NCBI GenBank assembly: GCA_946405565.1
Contig: CAMJHU010000073.1
Span: 1-7,840, forward strand
Source of the DNA: an uncultured Clostridia bacterium
Lineage (GTDB): Bacteria; Bacillota; Clostridia; Oscillospirales; Acutalibacteraceae
DNA: 7,840 nucleotides
Direction: 5' to 3'
Shown here: positions 1-5,655 of the stretch, piece after piece
How positions within the stretch are numbered: position 1 is the stretch's first letter
How the letters are laid out: each line of letters begins with the position of its first letter
Notes under the pieces: generated by a model
Told to the model about the DNA's origin: nothing
The model's database searches: none
The model's input: only the letters and a program-made list of their open reading frames with translations
Translations under genes and position numbers: made by a program

Positions 1-1026
1 GCTGATAAGGCTTTTCCTGTCGGCACTAAAATGTATTGCCATAGAGGCAACGACGTCTTGGAATGGGACGTGATCGGTATCGACCACGATACACCCGCCG
101 ACCCGCAGTTTACCCACAGTCTGACGCTCCAACTGCACGACTGTTTCCCGACTGTCATGCAGTTTAACGCACCGGAAGCGTTCTACTATGCGGAAACGGC
201 AATGCCCGCAGGTACGTATCGCTTTACGATTGACAGTACCTATGATGCAACCTATAACGACCTGACTTCCTATCAGTTCACACTGACACAGGCTGTTCCC
301 GCAGGCGGCCAGTTGTGTTTTGGTTGGACTTACAATACGCAGGCAAGCGCAGCAAAGGTGACAAGCTATGCAAGCACAACAAGTACGACTACTATTGAAC
401 AGGTTGCGGTGAGTGAAGGCGCAGACGGTACGAACCTCGGTACGCTCACTGCGGCAGGTGACTTTGCCAACAATCTCAACTCGATTCACAGAGTACGATA
501 CGGCAGTAATAACTACAAGGAATCGGCAATCCGGCAGTGGCTGGGAAGCAACGCGGCGGCGGGTTCTGTCTGGACTCCACAGACGAATTTTGACAGACCA
601 CCTTCGTGGGCGGCAAATACTGCTGGTTTCATGAACGGTATGGATGCGGACTTTCTCGCGGTGCTCGGCAAGACGCATATTGTGACGGTAAGAAATACAA
701 CTTGTGACGGCGGCGGATATGATGAGACGGACGATTACTTCTTCCTGCTGTCAAGAAGCGAGGTTTATGGCGGCACTGAGGTCAGCGGCGTGAACGAAGG
801 GGAACCTTATCCTTGTTACGCAAATTACTCTGACCTGTCCGCACCTAGTACGGGACCAGATAGCAACCGCATCAAGTATGGAAACGGCGTGGCACAGTAT
901 TTGTTGCTTAGAACCTCGTACTATGGGGACGGTAACAAAGTCCATATTGTCGGTAAGACGGGCTCTGTCGGCGCCGGCAATGCGGGCAGCAGCGCTTGGG
1001 CTGCCCCAGCTTGTAATATCATATGA
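1..1026 (+). CDS. Phage tail/receptor-binding-like protein with lectin-like C-terminus (5' partial)
   Basis: The frame is open from base 1. The first in-frame ATG (31) has no ribosome binding site, so the gene almost certainly begins upstream; 341 residues are visible. The last ~200 residues match, from memory, a family in Clostridia phages (DUF6273-like/C-type-lectin-like). Its landmarks are SAIRQWLGS (a 'AIRxWLNS' motif), FMNGMDADFLAVL, DDYFFLLSRSEVYGG, SNRIKYGNG and a final APACNII. In relatives the segment after 'NG.AQ' is usually W-W-W-L-R-S/T-P; here it reads Y-L-L-L-R-T-S. It is followed by a run of small residues (Y, G, D, S, A, N) of the kind that varies between relatives. A role in host-surface recognition on the virion is inferred from this fold and from its place just before the lysis cassette. 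No reverse transcriptase or template repeat is visible here. Confidence 0.72.
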   Translation, partial: ADKAFPVGTKMYCHRGNDVLEWDVIGIDHDTPADPQFTHSLTLQLHDCFPTVMQFNAPEAFYYAETAMPAGTYRFTIDSTYDATYNDLTSYQFTLTQAVPAGGQLCFGWTYNTQASAAKVTSYASTTSTTTIEQVAVSEGADGTNLGTLTAAGDFANNLNSIHRVRYGSNNYKESAIRQWLGSNAAAGSVWTPQTNFDRPPSWAANTAGFMNGMDADFLAVLGKTHIVTVRNTTCDGGGYDETDDYFFLLSRSEVYGGTEVSGVNEGEPYPCYANYSDLSAPSTGPDSNRIKYGNGVAQYLLLRTSYYGDGNKVHIVGKTGSVGAGNAGSSAWAAPACNII

Positions 1027-1043
1027 GAAAGGAAGTCTGAAAT

Positions 1044-1220
1044 ATGTTTGAAATGAAATCAATTCAGCAACAAGCGCTTGATCTGCGCCGTGAAAATGTC
1101 AAACTCAGGATCGAGCTTGACAAGACAACCGCTGACGTGGAATACATCGCGATGATGACCGACGTTGAACTTGACACCGACAACGACGAAATGGGGGAAG
1201 ATAACAACGATGAGCAGTAA
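1044..1220 (+). CDS. Small phage protein, predicted coiled coil
   Basis: This 58-residue gene starts at ATG 1044, preceded by AAGGAAG about 8 bases upstream, and ends at TAA 1218-1220. Residues ~5-32 are rich in Q, L, R, E and K with hydrophobics at heptad-like spacing (LDLRRENVKLRIELDKT), which suggests a coiled coil. The C-terminus is strongly acidic (D, E, N rich). Small coiled-coil proteins of this kind commonly sit between the tail-fibre gene and the XkdX gene in Firmicutes phages, but the function is not known to me. It overlaps the next gene by 11 bases, suggesting translational coupling. The coding call rests on the ribosome binding site, the packing between neighbours and the composition rather than on a recognised domain. 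Confidence 0.7.
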   Translation: MFEMKSIQQQALDLRRENVKLRIELDKTTADVEYIAMMTDVELDTDNDEMGEDNNDEQ

Positions 1221-1350
1221 ATTTGAAAAAGTCAAATCCTACTACGAACGTGGTCTGTGGGACATTTCACGTGTCAGAAATGCCGTTGTGAAAAACTGGA
1301 TTACCGCTGCCGAATTTGAGAAAATCACCGACACCGTTTACGAGGAGTGA
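1210..1350 (+). CDS. xkdX: XkdX-family phage protein
   Basis: This 46-residue protein carries the XkdX-family pattern: Y-x-R-G-L-W-x (residues 12-18) followed by V-R-N-A-V-x-K (22-28) and I-T-A-x-E-F/Y-x-x-I-T (32-41). The family is typical of Bacillus PBSX-like and other Firmicutes phages and lies between tail-fibre and lysis genes; its exact role is unclear. The start at ATG 1210 is preferred because GGGGGAAG (1193-1200) lies 9 bases upstream and because the family is about 40-55 residues. An in-frame ATG at 1165 would add 15 residues that overlap the upstream gene more deeply without a better ribosome binding site. The stop is 5 bases before the endolysin start, so the genes are very likely co-translated. 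Confidence 0.88.
   Translation: MSSKFEKVKSYYERGLWDISRVRNAVVKNWITAAEFEKITDTVYEE
1342..1347 (+). promoter_or_regulatory. Ribosome binding site of the endolysin gene
   Basis: GAGGAG lies 8 bases before ATG 1356. It overlaps the final codons of xkdX. In-frame alternatives at GTG 1347 and ATG 1350 sit on or 2 bases after this site, too close to use it, so ATG 1356 is the supported start. Confidence 0.75.
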
Positions 1351-1355
1351 TGGTT

Positions 1356-2000
1356 ATGACCGTCAAAAAGTACAGTCTGAAAAAGAGTGGCAATCTTCAT
1401 CTCTCACCCCATTTCACGGTGAAGGAATTTGCCTGCCATGACGGCTCTGACACAGTCCTGATCGACGACCGGCTTGTCACGCTTCTGGAAAAAATCCGTG
1501 ACCGTTTTGGAAAGCCGATCCACATCAATTCCGCCTATCGCACCGCCAAATACAACGCCAAGATCGGCGGCGTGAGCAATTCCTATCACGTCAAGGGTAT
1601 GGCGGCGGACATTGTGGCGCAGGGCGTTCCTGCCAAGCGCGTCGCCCAGTATGCGGAAACGCTCGACTGCGGCGGCATCGGCTGGTATGAGCACAAAAAA
1701 TTCGCCCACATCGATACCCGCAAAAATCGCGTCTGCTGGAAGGATTCCGGCAGCAACGTCTGCAAAACCTTCTCCGATTGCCCGTATGCCGAACCGTCCG
1801 AAAACCGGAAATTCGGTGACAAAGGTGCTGCGTGGATTCAGTGGCATCTCAAAAAATGCGGCGCGAAGATTACGATTGACGGGAAATTCGGCGCTGTCAC
1901 GAAAGCCGCCGTCATCGCCTTCCAGAAATCCCACGGTCTGACCCCCGACGGCGTTGTCGGCGAAAAGACCCGCCTGATGCTCAAACGGGAGGTGGTGTAA
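1356..2000 (+). CDS. Phage endolysin: M15 peptidase plus peptidoglycan-binding domain
   Basis: This 214-residue protein has two domains. Residues ~10-122 form an M15A-type zinc peptidase (VanY/DD-carboxypeptidase-like fold), with SAYRT at 59-63 and the motif S-x-H-x-x-G-x-A-x-D at 76-85. The probable zinc ligands are H78, D85 and H118 (in FAHID). Residues ~153-211 are a PG_binding_1 domain (DKGAAWIQWHL, DGKFGAVTKAAVIAFQ, DGVVGEKT). The family cleaves peptide bonds in the cell-wall stem peptide or cross-bridge, and the C-terminal domain anchors the enzyme to peptidoglycan. There is no signal peptide, so release would depend on the holin encoded 2 bases downstream. Three extra cysteines at 127, 136 and 142 fall in the linker. 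Lysis at the end of the phage cycle is the likely role; the precise bond cut cannot be told from sequence. Confidence 0.93.
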   Translation: MTVKKYSLKKSGNLHLSPHFTVKEFACHDGSDTVLIDDRLVTLLEKIRDRFGKPIHINSAYRTAKYNAKIGGVSNSYHVKGMAADIVAQGVPAKRVAQYAETLDCGGIGWYEHKKFAHIDTRKNRVCWKDSGSNVCKTFSDCPYAEPSENRKFGDKGAAWIQWHLKKCGAKITIDGKFGAVTKAAVIAFQKSHGLTPDGVVGEKTRLMLKREVV

Positions 2001-2002
2001 CG

Positions 2003-2413
2003 ATGGCTATTGACTGGGGCAGATTTGCCCGCATATTCATTGCAGGAATGGCGAGCATCTGCACGTTCCTGTTCGGAAAGCCCGATATTTGGCTCATGAC
2101 GCTGCTGGCATTCGTTGTGATTGATTACGTCAGCGGTGTCATCGGTGCGTACATCAACCTCCAGCTTAGCTCGCATATCGGATTCATCGGCATTCTCAAA
2201 AAGGTCATGTATTTCTTCGTCGTCGCGGTGGCACACTGCGTGGACGTTGCGACCGGTGCGAACGGCGTATTGCAGAACATCGTTGTAGGTATCATGATTG
2301 CCAATGAGGGGATCTCTATCCTCGAAAACTGCGCCAAGTGCGGTATTCCCATTCCCGACAAGCTCCTCAAAGCCCTCGAACAGATTAAGGGCGACGGCAA
2401 TACGACAGATTAA
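2003..2413 (+). CDS. Phage holin, toxin-secretion/lysis type
   Basis: This 136-residue protein has several hydrophobic segments (about residues 9-24, 28-50, 60-80 and 88-106) separated by short loops and ends in a charged tail (~118-136). The pattern D-Y-V-S-G-V/I-x-G near residue 41-48, followed by I-G-F-I-G-I-L-K-K, is typical of the phage_holin_4_1 / toxin-secretion-phage-lysis holin family. Such proteins open the cytoplasmic membrane at a timed moment so that the endolysin reaches the wall. The start at ATG 2003 is served by GGGAGGTGG (1988-1996), which lies inside the end of the endolysin gene. It is the last gene of the phage cassette, and its stop codon runs into the A-tract of the terminator stem. 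Confidence 0.9.
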   Translation: MAIDWGRFARIFIAGMASICTFLFGKPDIWLMTLLAFVVIDYVSGVIGAYINLQLSSHIGFIGILKKVMYFFVVAVAHCVDVATGANGVLQNIVVGIMIANEGISILENCAKCGIPIPDKLLKALEQIKGDGNTTD

Positions 2414-2465
2414 AAAACCGGCTCATGCTTCGGATTTCTTTCATCCTTGCATGAGCCTGTTTTTT
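2412..2465 (+). terminator. Intrinsic terminator after the phage lysis cassette
   Basis: GGCTCATGC (2420-2428) pairs perfectly with GCATGAGCC (2449-2457) around a 20-base loop and is followed by TGTTTTTT. The flanking A-tract (2412-2417) can pair with the T-tract (2460-2465), giving a 17-pair stem with one mismatch. The same structure could also stop transcription arriving on the other strand from the tRNA operon. Confidence 0.88.
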
Positions 2466-2468
2466 CAT

Positions 2469-2529
2469 TAATAAAATAAGCGAACCGCCAGCACCAGATA
2501 TCCATTGATATAGGTGATGTGTTCGCTTA
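2469..2529 (-). terminator. Probable terminator of the tRNA operon
   Basis: TAAGCGAAC (2477-2485) and GTTCGCTTA (2521-2529) form a perfect 9-bp stem. Inside it, CACC/GGTG and ATAT/ATAT can pair with small bulges. On the minus strand the stem runs into TTTTATT, a weak U-tract, about 10 bases downstream of the tRNA-Val CCA end. That fits a tRNA operon terminator or 3' processing signal. It lies between the phage terminator and the tRNA, so it could also be phage-derived DNA at an attachment junction. Confidence 0.55.
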
Positions 2530-2539
2530 CTGTATGGTA

Positions 2540-2616
2540 TGGTGGACGCAAACGGACTCGAACCGCCGACCTCCTGCGTGTGAAGCAGGCGCTCTAACCA
2601 GCTGAGCTATGCGTCC
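2540..2616 (-). tRNA. tRNA-Val (anticodon CAC)
   Basis: The reverse complement folds as a full cloverleaf: acceptor GGACGCA/TGCGTCC, D-arm GCTC...GAGC, anticodon stem CCTGC/GCAGG with loop TTCACAC (anticodon CAC, reading GTG), and T-arm GGCGG-TTCGAGT-CCGTT. The discriminator is A and CCA is encoded (2540-2542). The T-stem contains two G-U pairs at its outer end, a little weaker than usual. It lies 6 bases after tRNA-Thr in the same transcript. Its 3' end faces the prophage, the geometry expected if the phage used it as an attachment site. Confidence 0.97.
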
Positions 2617-2622
2617 ATACCG

Positions 2623-2698
2623 TGGAGCTGATGAGGGGACTTGAACCCCTGACCTGCTGATTACGAATCAGCTGCTCTACCAACTGAGCCACATCAGC
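2623..2698 (-). tRNA. tRNA-Thr (anticodon CGT)
   Basis: The reverse complement folds as a cloverleaf: acceptor GCTGATG/CATCAGC, D-arm GCTC...GAGC, anticodon stem GCTGA/TCAGC with loop TTCGTAA (anticodon CGT, reading ACG), and T-arm AGGGG-TTCAAGT-CCCCT. The discriminator is T and CCA is encoded (2623-2625). It is the first gene after the tRNA operon promoter. Confidence 0.97.
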
Positions 2699-2706
2699 AA
2701 TTGTAT

Positions 2707-2737
2707 CTTTTCGGTACCAAGATTCGGAACCGAAAAG
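2707..2737 (-). promoter_or_regulatory. Imperfect palindrome at the start of the tRNA transcript
   Basis: CTTTTCGGT (2707-2715) and ACCGAAAAG (2729-2737) are perfect inverted repeats. One A-A mismatch and a further CC/GG pair follow inwards, around a 7-base loop. The palindrome begins next to the -10 box, so it spans the expected transcription start (~2732) and the leader before tRNA-Thr. It could be a leader hairpin trimmed during processing or a protein-binding operator. No T-run follows on either strand, so it is not a standard terminator. Confidence 0.5.
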
Positions 2738-2738
2738 A

Positions 2739-2767
2739 ATTGTACCACATAAATGCCGCGATGTCAA
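2739..2767 (-). promoter_or_regulatory. Sigma-A promoter of the tRNA operon
   Basis: On the minus strand TTGACA (2762-2767, perfect) is followed by a 17-base spacer and TACAAT (2739-2744, one mismatch from consensus). It lies about 40 bases upstream of tRNA-Thr and 21 bases beyond the stop codon of the CNNM-type gene. The near-consensus strength suits a stable-RNA operon. The adjacent upstream A/T-tract (2771-2787) could act as an UP element. Confidence 0.9.
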
Positions 2768-2788
2768 GTATTTTTTTTATTTTTTTCA

Positions 2789-4048
2789 TTACATCTGCCC
2801 CGATTGTATAGATTGAGAAACATCGTTGATTCTGATGATCTTAACATACATCACTCGTTTGGGTGTCGCCTCGGAAACCGAGATGCGGAACCCACCAAAT
2901 TCAATTCCCTCGCCAACCTGCGGAATTTTTCCCATGCGTTCGGTCAACCAGCCACTAATGGTCACGGACTGCGTGTCCTGATCCTCCTCAATCTCCATAA
3001 CCTCAAACACCTTGCTCAGCGACGCAATACCTGCCACAATATACCCGCCGTCCTCACATCGTTCGATCTCGCGGATAATCTCGTCATTCTCATCCCAGAT
3101 TTCGCCCACCAGTTCCTCCAGAATATCCTCCATAGTGATAATGCCTACTGTGCCGCCAAATTCGTCCACGACCACTGCCATATGACAACGGGCGTGCTGA
3201 AAAATGCGCAACAATTCGGATATCTTGGTATTTTTGGGAATATACTCCACTGAAATCAACATAGAGGCAATGTCAATTTCCTTATCAAAATACATCTTTT
3301 CATAAAAGTCACGTTCATGCAAAATTCCCACGATATTATCAATCGTGCCTTTATAGACAGGAATACGCGAATAATGATTGTTTTTAAACAGAGAAGCAAA
3401 TTTTTTTGGCGGGGTAGATATTTCCGCCGCCAGAATATTCACCCGAGGTGTGAGAATATGCACTACTTCCAGATCGCTGAATTCAATGGCAGAGCGAATC
3501 AGTTCTCCCTGATTTTCTCCGATACCACCCTCGTTCTGCGCCTCGTCCACAATCGTCATCAGTTCATCATCGGTAATAGCGCCACTGTCCTTTACCTGGA
3601 ACAGCCTTGCTATCATCTTTTTCCACACCGTAAATAACCAGTTGACCGGCGTGAGAACGATCTGAAGCAACCCAATCACCGGTGCGGAAGCCATCGCAAA
3701 ACGCTCCGGCGCTTCCTTCGCCATGCTCTTGGGCGTAATTTCGCTGAAAATCAGCAGCAGTACCGTCATCACCAGCGTGGCAACGGTTACACCCGCATCT
3801 CCAAAGAGTGATGTGAACACCACCGTCGCAATCGACGAAGCCAGAATATTCACTACATTGTTACCCACCAGTACCGTGGTGAGCAGCTTGTCAAAATTCT
3901 CGGTCAGCTTCAGAGCACGTGCCGCCTTCCGATTGCCGTCGGCAGCCATGCTTTTCAGCCGAATCTTGTTTACGCCGGAAAAGGCAGTCTCGGTAGCCGA
4001 AAAATAGGCAGATAACATAATCAGCAGCGCGAGTACAGCTGCATCCAT
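2789..4048 (-). CDS. CNNM/CorB-type transporter, hemolysin-C/CorC family (DUF21, CBS pair, CorC_HlyC)
   Basis: The 419-residue membrane protein has the full family layout. An N-terminal CNNM (DUF21) transmembrane domain spans ~1-175, with the signature S-A-T-E-T-A (17-22), V-G-N-N-V-V-N (61-67) and F-S-E-I-T-P-K (101-107). A CBS pair follows at ~198-318, with P-R-V-N (201-204) and V-V-V-D-E-F-G-G-T-V-G-I-I-T-M-E-D-I-L (292-310). A CorC_HlyC domain covers ~333-408. Proteins of this type are implicated in magnesium or related divalent-cation export and homeostasis, with nucleotide binding at the CBS pair; 'hemolysin' is a historical label. An ATG at 4066 would add six residues, but GGAGGA lies directly before ATG 4048, which I take as the start. 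It appears to be a single-gene unit with its own promoter. No terminator separates its stop from the tRNA promoter, so readthrough into the tRNAs is possible. Confidence 0.93.
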   Translation of the reverse strand: MDAAVLALLIMLSAYFSATETAFSGVNKIRLKSMAADGNRKAARALKLTENFDKLLTTVLVGNNVVNILASSIATVVFTSLFGDAGVTVATLVMTVLLLIFSEITPKSMAKEAPERFAMASAPVIGLLQIVLTPVNWLFTVWKKMIARLFQVKDSGAITDDELMTIVDEAQNEGGIGENQGELIRSAIEFSDLEVVHILTPRVNILAAEISTPPKKFASLFKNNHYSRIPVYKGTIDNIVGILHERDFYEKMYFDKEIDIASMLISVEYIPKNTKISELLRIFQHARCHMAVVVDEFGGTVGIITMEDILEELVGEIWDENDEIIREIERCEDGGYIVAGIASLSKVFEVMEIEEDQDTQSVTISGWLTERMGKIPQVGEGIEFGGFRISVSEATPKRVMYVKIIRINDVSQSIQSGQM

Positions 4049-4054
4049 AAAGCA

Positions 4055-4060
4055 TCCTCC
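4055..4060 (-). promoter_or_regulatory. Ribosome binding site of the CNNM-type gene
   Basis: On the minus strand GGAGGA is followed by a 6-base gap and then ATG 4048. The alternative upstream ATG (4066) has no comparable site, so this element decides the start. Confidence 0.8.
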
Positions 4061-4083
4061 ATTCATCCTGTCTGCTGATAGGT

Positions 4084-4112
4084 ATCATACCATACCACAC
4101 AAAAAAATGCAA
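4084..4112 (-). promoter_or_regulatory. Promoter of the CNNM-type gene, overlapping a terminator
   Basis: On the minus strand TTGCAT (4107-4112), a 17-base spacer and TATGAT (4084-4089) form a plausible sigma-A promoter about 36 bases before the start codon at 4048. The -35 box lies in the outer stem of the preceding terminator, and the T-tract of that terminator is in the spacer. The -10 box sits in an 11-base palindrome, GGTATCATACC (4081-4091), which could be an operator. Confidence 0.6.
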
Positions 4113-4149
4113 GCGCCCGGATGGGTTGATTCATCCGGGCGCCTGCATT
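4101..4149 (-). terminator. Strong intrinsic terminator after the cyclophilin gene
   Basis: GCGCCCGGATG (4113-4123) pairs perfectly with CATCCGGGCGC (4132-4142) around an 8-base loop. After one mismatch the stem continues as AATGCA/TGCATT (4106-4111/4144-4149). On the minus strand it is followed by a run of seven T, some of which overlap the outer stem. It begins about 22 bases after the cyclophilin stop codon and should end the mscL-DUF2752-cyclophilin transcript. Confidence 0.93.
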
Positions 4150-4171
4150 GGAATGGTTTCCTGAATAAAGA

Positions 4172-5137
4172 TTACTCCACTGTTTCGAGATAAGCCTTCT
4201 CGATCACCACATCTTCCAGCGGCTTATCGTTGCCATCAGTTTCAACAGCGGCAATCTTATCCACCACCTTCATACCTGAATAAACCTGACCGAACACCGT
4301 GTGACCGCTTCTTGTGAGCCCTTTTTCACGGAACTGTCCGTCCAGATAAACCGTGCCGCCTCTTTCTTCATAAGCGTCAGCTGCCCATTCGGCGCCGCCG
4401 TTTTCAAGAAAGGTTTCTCTGTCACCGATGGTATAGTACTGCACCTGCTTGGTCTGCACGATGAAGAACTGACTGCCATTGGTGTTGGCGCCGGCATTCG
4501 CCATCGAGACCGCGCCGCGAATATTGTAGAGGTTGCGCCCGAATTCATCCTCAAAGGAATCATACCCCTCGAACGAACAGCCACTGCCATTGCCCATGCC
4601 GGTCTGAATCATAAAATCATTGATGACACGGTGGAAAATCAGACCGTTGTAATAGCCGTTCTTAATCAGCGTCTTAAAATTTTCCACCGCCGTGGGCGCG
4701 TATTTCGGGAAAAGCCGAATCTTGATGGTTCCCATTGAGGTCTTTAATATCGCCACCTCTTCGCCCGACTTCGGCTTTTTGAGCTGCTCCCCGTCGGATG
4801 CCACGGTATAATCCTTTGAAGCGGGATAGACGCCGCTTGCAACCGTGTCCACGGTATTGCTCGACGTGGCTGTCGTCGTGTAATCGGTTTTCGCGCCACC
4901 GTTCTGCCGCTCGTGAATCAGCACAAAGGTCAGCGTCAGAATCAGCGCCACCATCAGGCAGCCGACTGTCACCAATATCTGCGTAATCTGCTGCTGCCGT
5001 TCAAGTTCCCGGCGCTGCGCCACAGTCAGCCGTTTTTTGCCTGAAGCGGACGGGCTTGCCGATTTTGCCGCCGTCTTTTTTGTACCGGCGGCGGACGATG
5101 ACTTAGATGATGTTTTTTTTCTGCGATTTTCTGCCAT
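4172..5137 (-). CDS. Membrane-anchored cyclophilin-type peptidyl-prolyl isomerase
   Basis: The 321-residue protein has a basic, Ser/Ala/Lys-rich cytoplasmic N-terminus (1-50), one transmembrane helix (~52-74), a Thr/Ser-rich linker and a cyclophilin domain (~128-319). The cyclophilin core has V-E-N-F (151-154), F-H-R-V-I (168-172; R170 equals the catalytic Arg of CypA), F-M-I-Q-T-G (175-180), G-A-V-S-M-A (208-213), G-S-Q-F-F-I (221-226) and H-T-V-F-G-Q-V (279-285). It interconverts cis and trans X-Pro bonds, probably as an extracytoplasmic folding factor tethered by an uncleaved helix. There is no lipobox. The stretch between FFI and HTVFG is about 40 residues longer than in CypA, as in other Firmicutes relatives I recall. 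An upstream in-frame ATG (5266) would overlap the DUF2752 gene. ATG 5137 has AAGGAG about 13 bases upstream, a rather long gap. Confidence 0.92.
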   Translation of the reverse strand: MAENRRKKTSSKSSSAAGTKKTAAKSASPSASGKKRLTVAQRRELERQQQITQILVTVGCLMVALILTLTFVLIHERQNGGAKTDYTTTATSSNTVDTVASGVYPASKDYTVASDGEQLKKPKSGEEVAILKTSMGTIKIRLFPKYAPTAVENFKTLIKNGYYNGLIFHRVINDFMIQTGMGNGSGCSFEGYDSFEDEFGRNLYNIRGAVSMANAGANTNGSQFFIVQTKQVQYYTIGDRETFLENGGAEWAADAYEERGGTVYLDGQFREKGLTRSGHTVFGQVYSGMKVVDKIAAVETDGNDKPLEDVVIEKAYLETVE

Positions 5138-5178
5138 AAATCTTCTGTCGCTCCTTCTCAGACATTCGCTCCCACTCC

Positions 5179-5628
5179 TCAGAAGAAGATGGAGCGGTAA
5201 AACGGCGTGTTGCGCAAAAGAAGAAATGCCGCACAGATCGCCGCCACAATCAATCCCTGCACCCATGTGGGACTGAACGAAAATTTCCGGTACGGTCGGC
5301 GTATCAGCGAAATCACCAGCCGGCTGTACAGATACCCCAACCAGCCCAGAAAGGCAACGTACAGGGGATTATACCAGATAGCGGTGAGCAGATCACCGTG
5401 CAGCAGCGCATAAGTCGCCCGTGTCGCGCCGCATGACAGACAGTTATACCCTGTCAGTGTCAGGAACATACACGGCGGCATGACGCGATGGAGCCGTTCC
5501 TGTCCTACTCCCACGCCCACCGCCGCCAGCAGCAACGCCACAAGCGGCAATATGATCGCCAGCCGCAGCGCCTTATCATAGTCAGGGTCGCGCGGGACAC
5601 GCGTCTTGTTCTTCATCGGTTCACGCAT
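5179..5628 (-). CDS. DUF2752 family membrane protein
   Basis: This 149-residue protein has three likely membrane segments (~21-43, 84-109, 122-138) and the DUF2752 signature T-G-Y-N-C-L-S-C-G-A-T-R-A (59-71), followed by A-L-L-H-G-D and a conserved Y-N-P-L-Y (86-90). The family is widespread in bacteria and its function is not established. The invariant C-x-x-C-G-x-T-R motif (C63, C66) suggests metal binding or a redox role, but that is a guess. The start is uncertain: ATG 5628 and ATG 5616 are both in frame and neither has a clear ribosome binding site, which suggests translation coupled to mscL, whose stop lies 27 bases upstream. The cyclophilin gene follows after 41 bases, with no terminator or promoter seen between them. 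Confidence 0.85.
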   Translation of the reverse strand: MREPMKNKTRVPRDPDYDKALRLAIILPLVALLLAAVGVGVGQERLHRVMPPCMFLTLTGYNCLSCGATRATYALLHGDLLTAIWYNPLYVAFLGWLGYLYSRLVISLIRRPYRKFSFSPTWVQGLIVAAICAAFLLLRNTPFYRSIFF

Positions 5629-5655
5629 TCAGATATTCGGAATAGGCGAGGCGAT

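Noticed and set aside
1044..2540. A diversity-generating template repeat or reverse transcriptase next to the tail protein
   Set aside because: All downstream genes are assigned to other families and no A-rich near-copy of the protein's C-terminal coding segment is present.
2753..3253. A 166-codon open frame on the + strand opposite the CNNM-type gene
   Set aside because: It starts inside the tRNA promoter region and overlaps the CBS and CorC domains encoded on the other strand.
5138..5266. A longer cyclophilin start at 5266
   Set aside because: It would overlap the DUF2752 gene by 88 bases and add residues unlike a signal or membrane segment, while ATG 5137 begins the expected basic tail.
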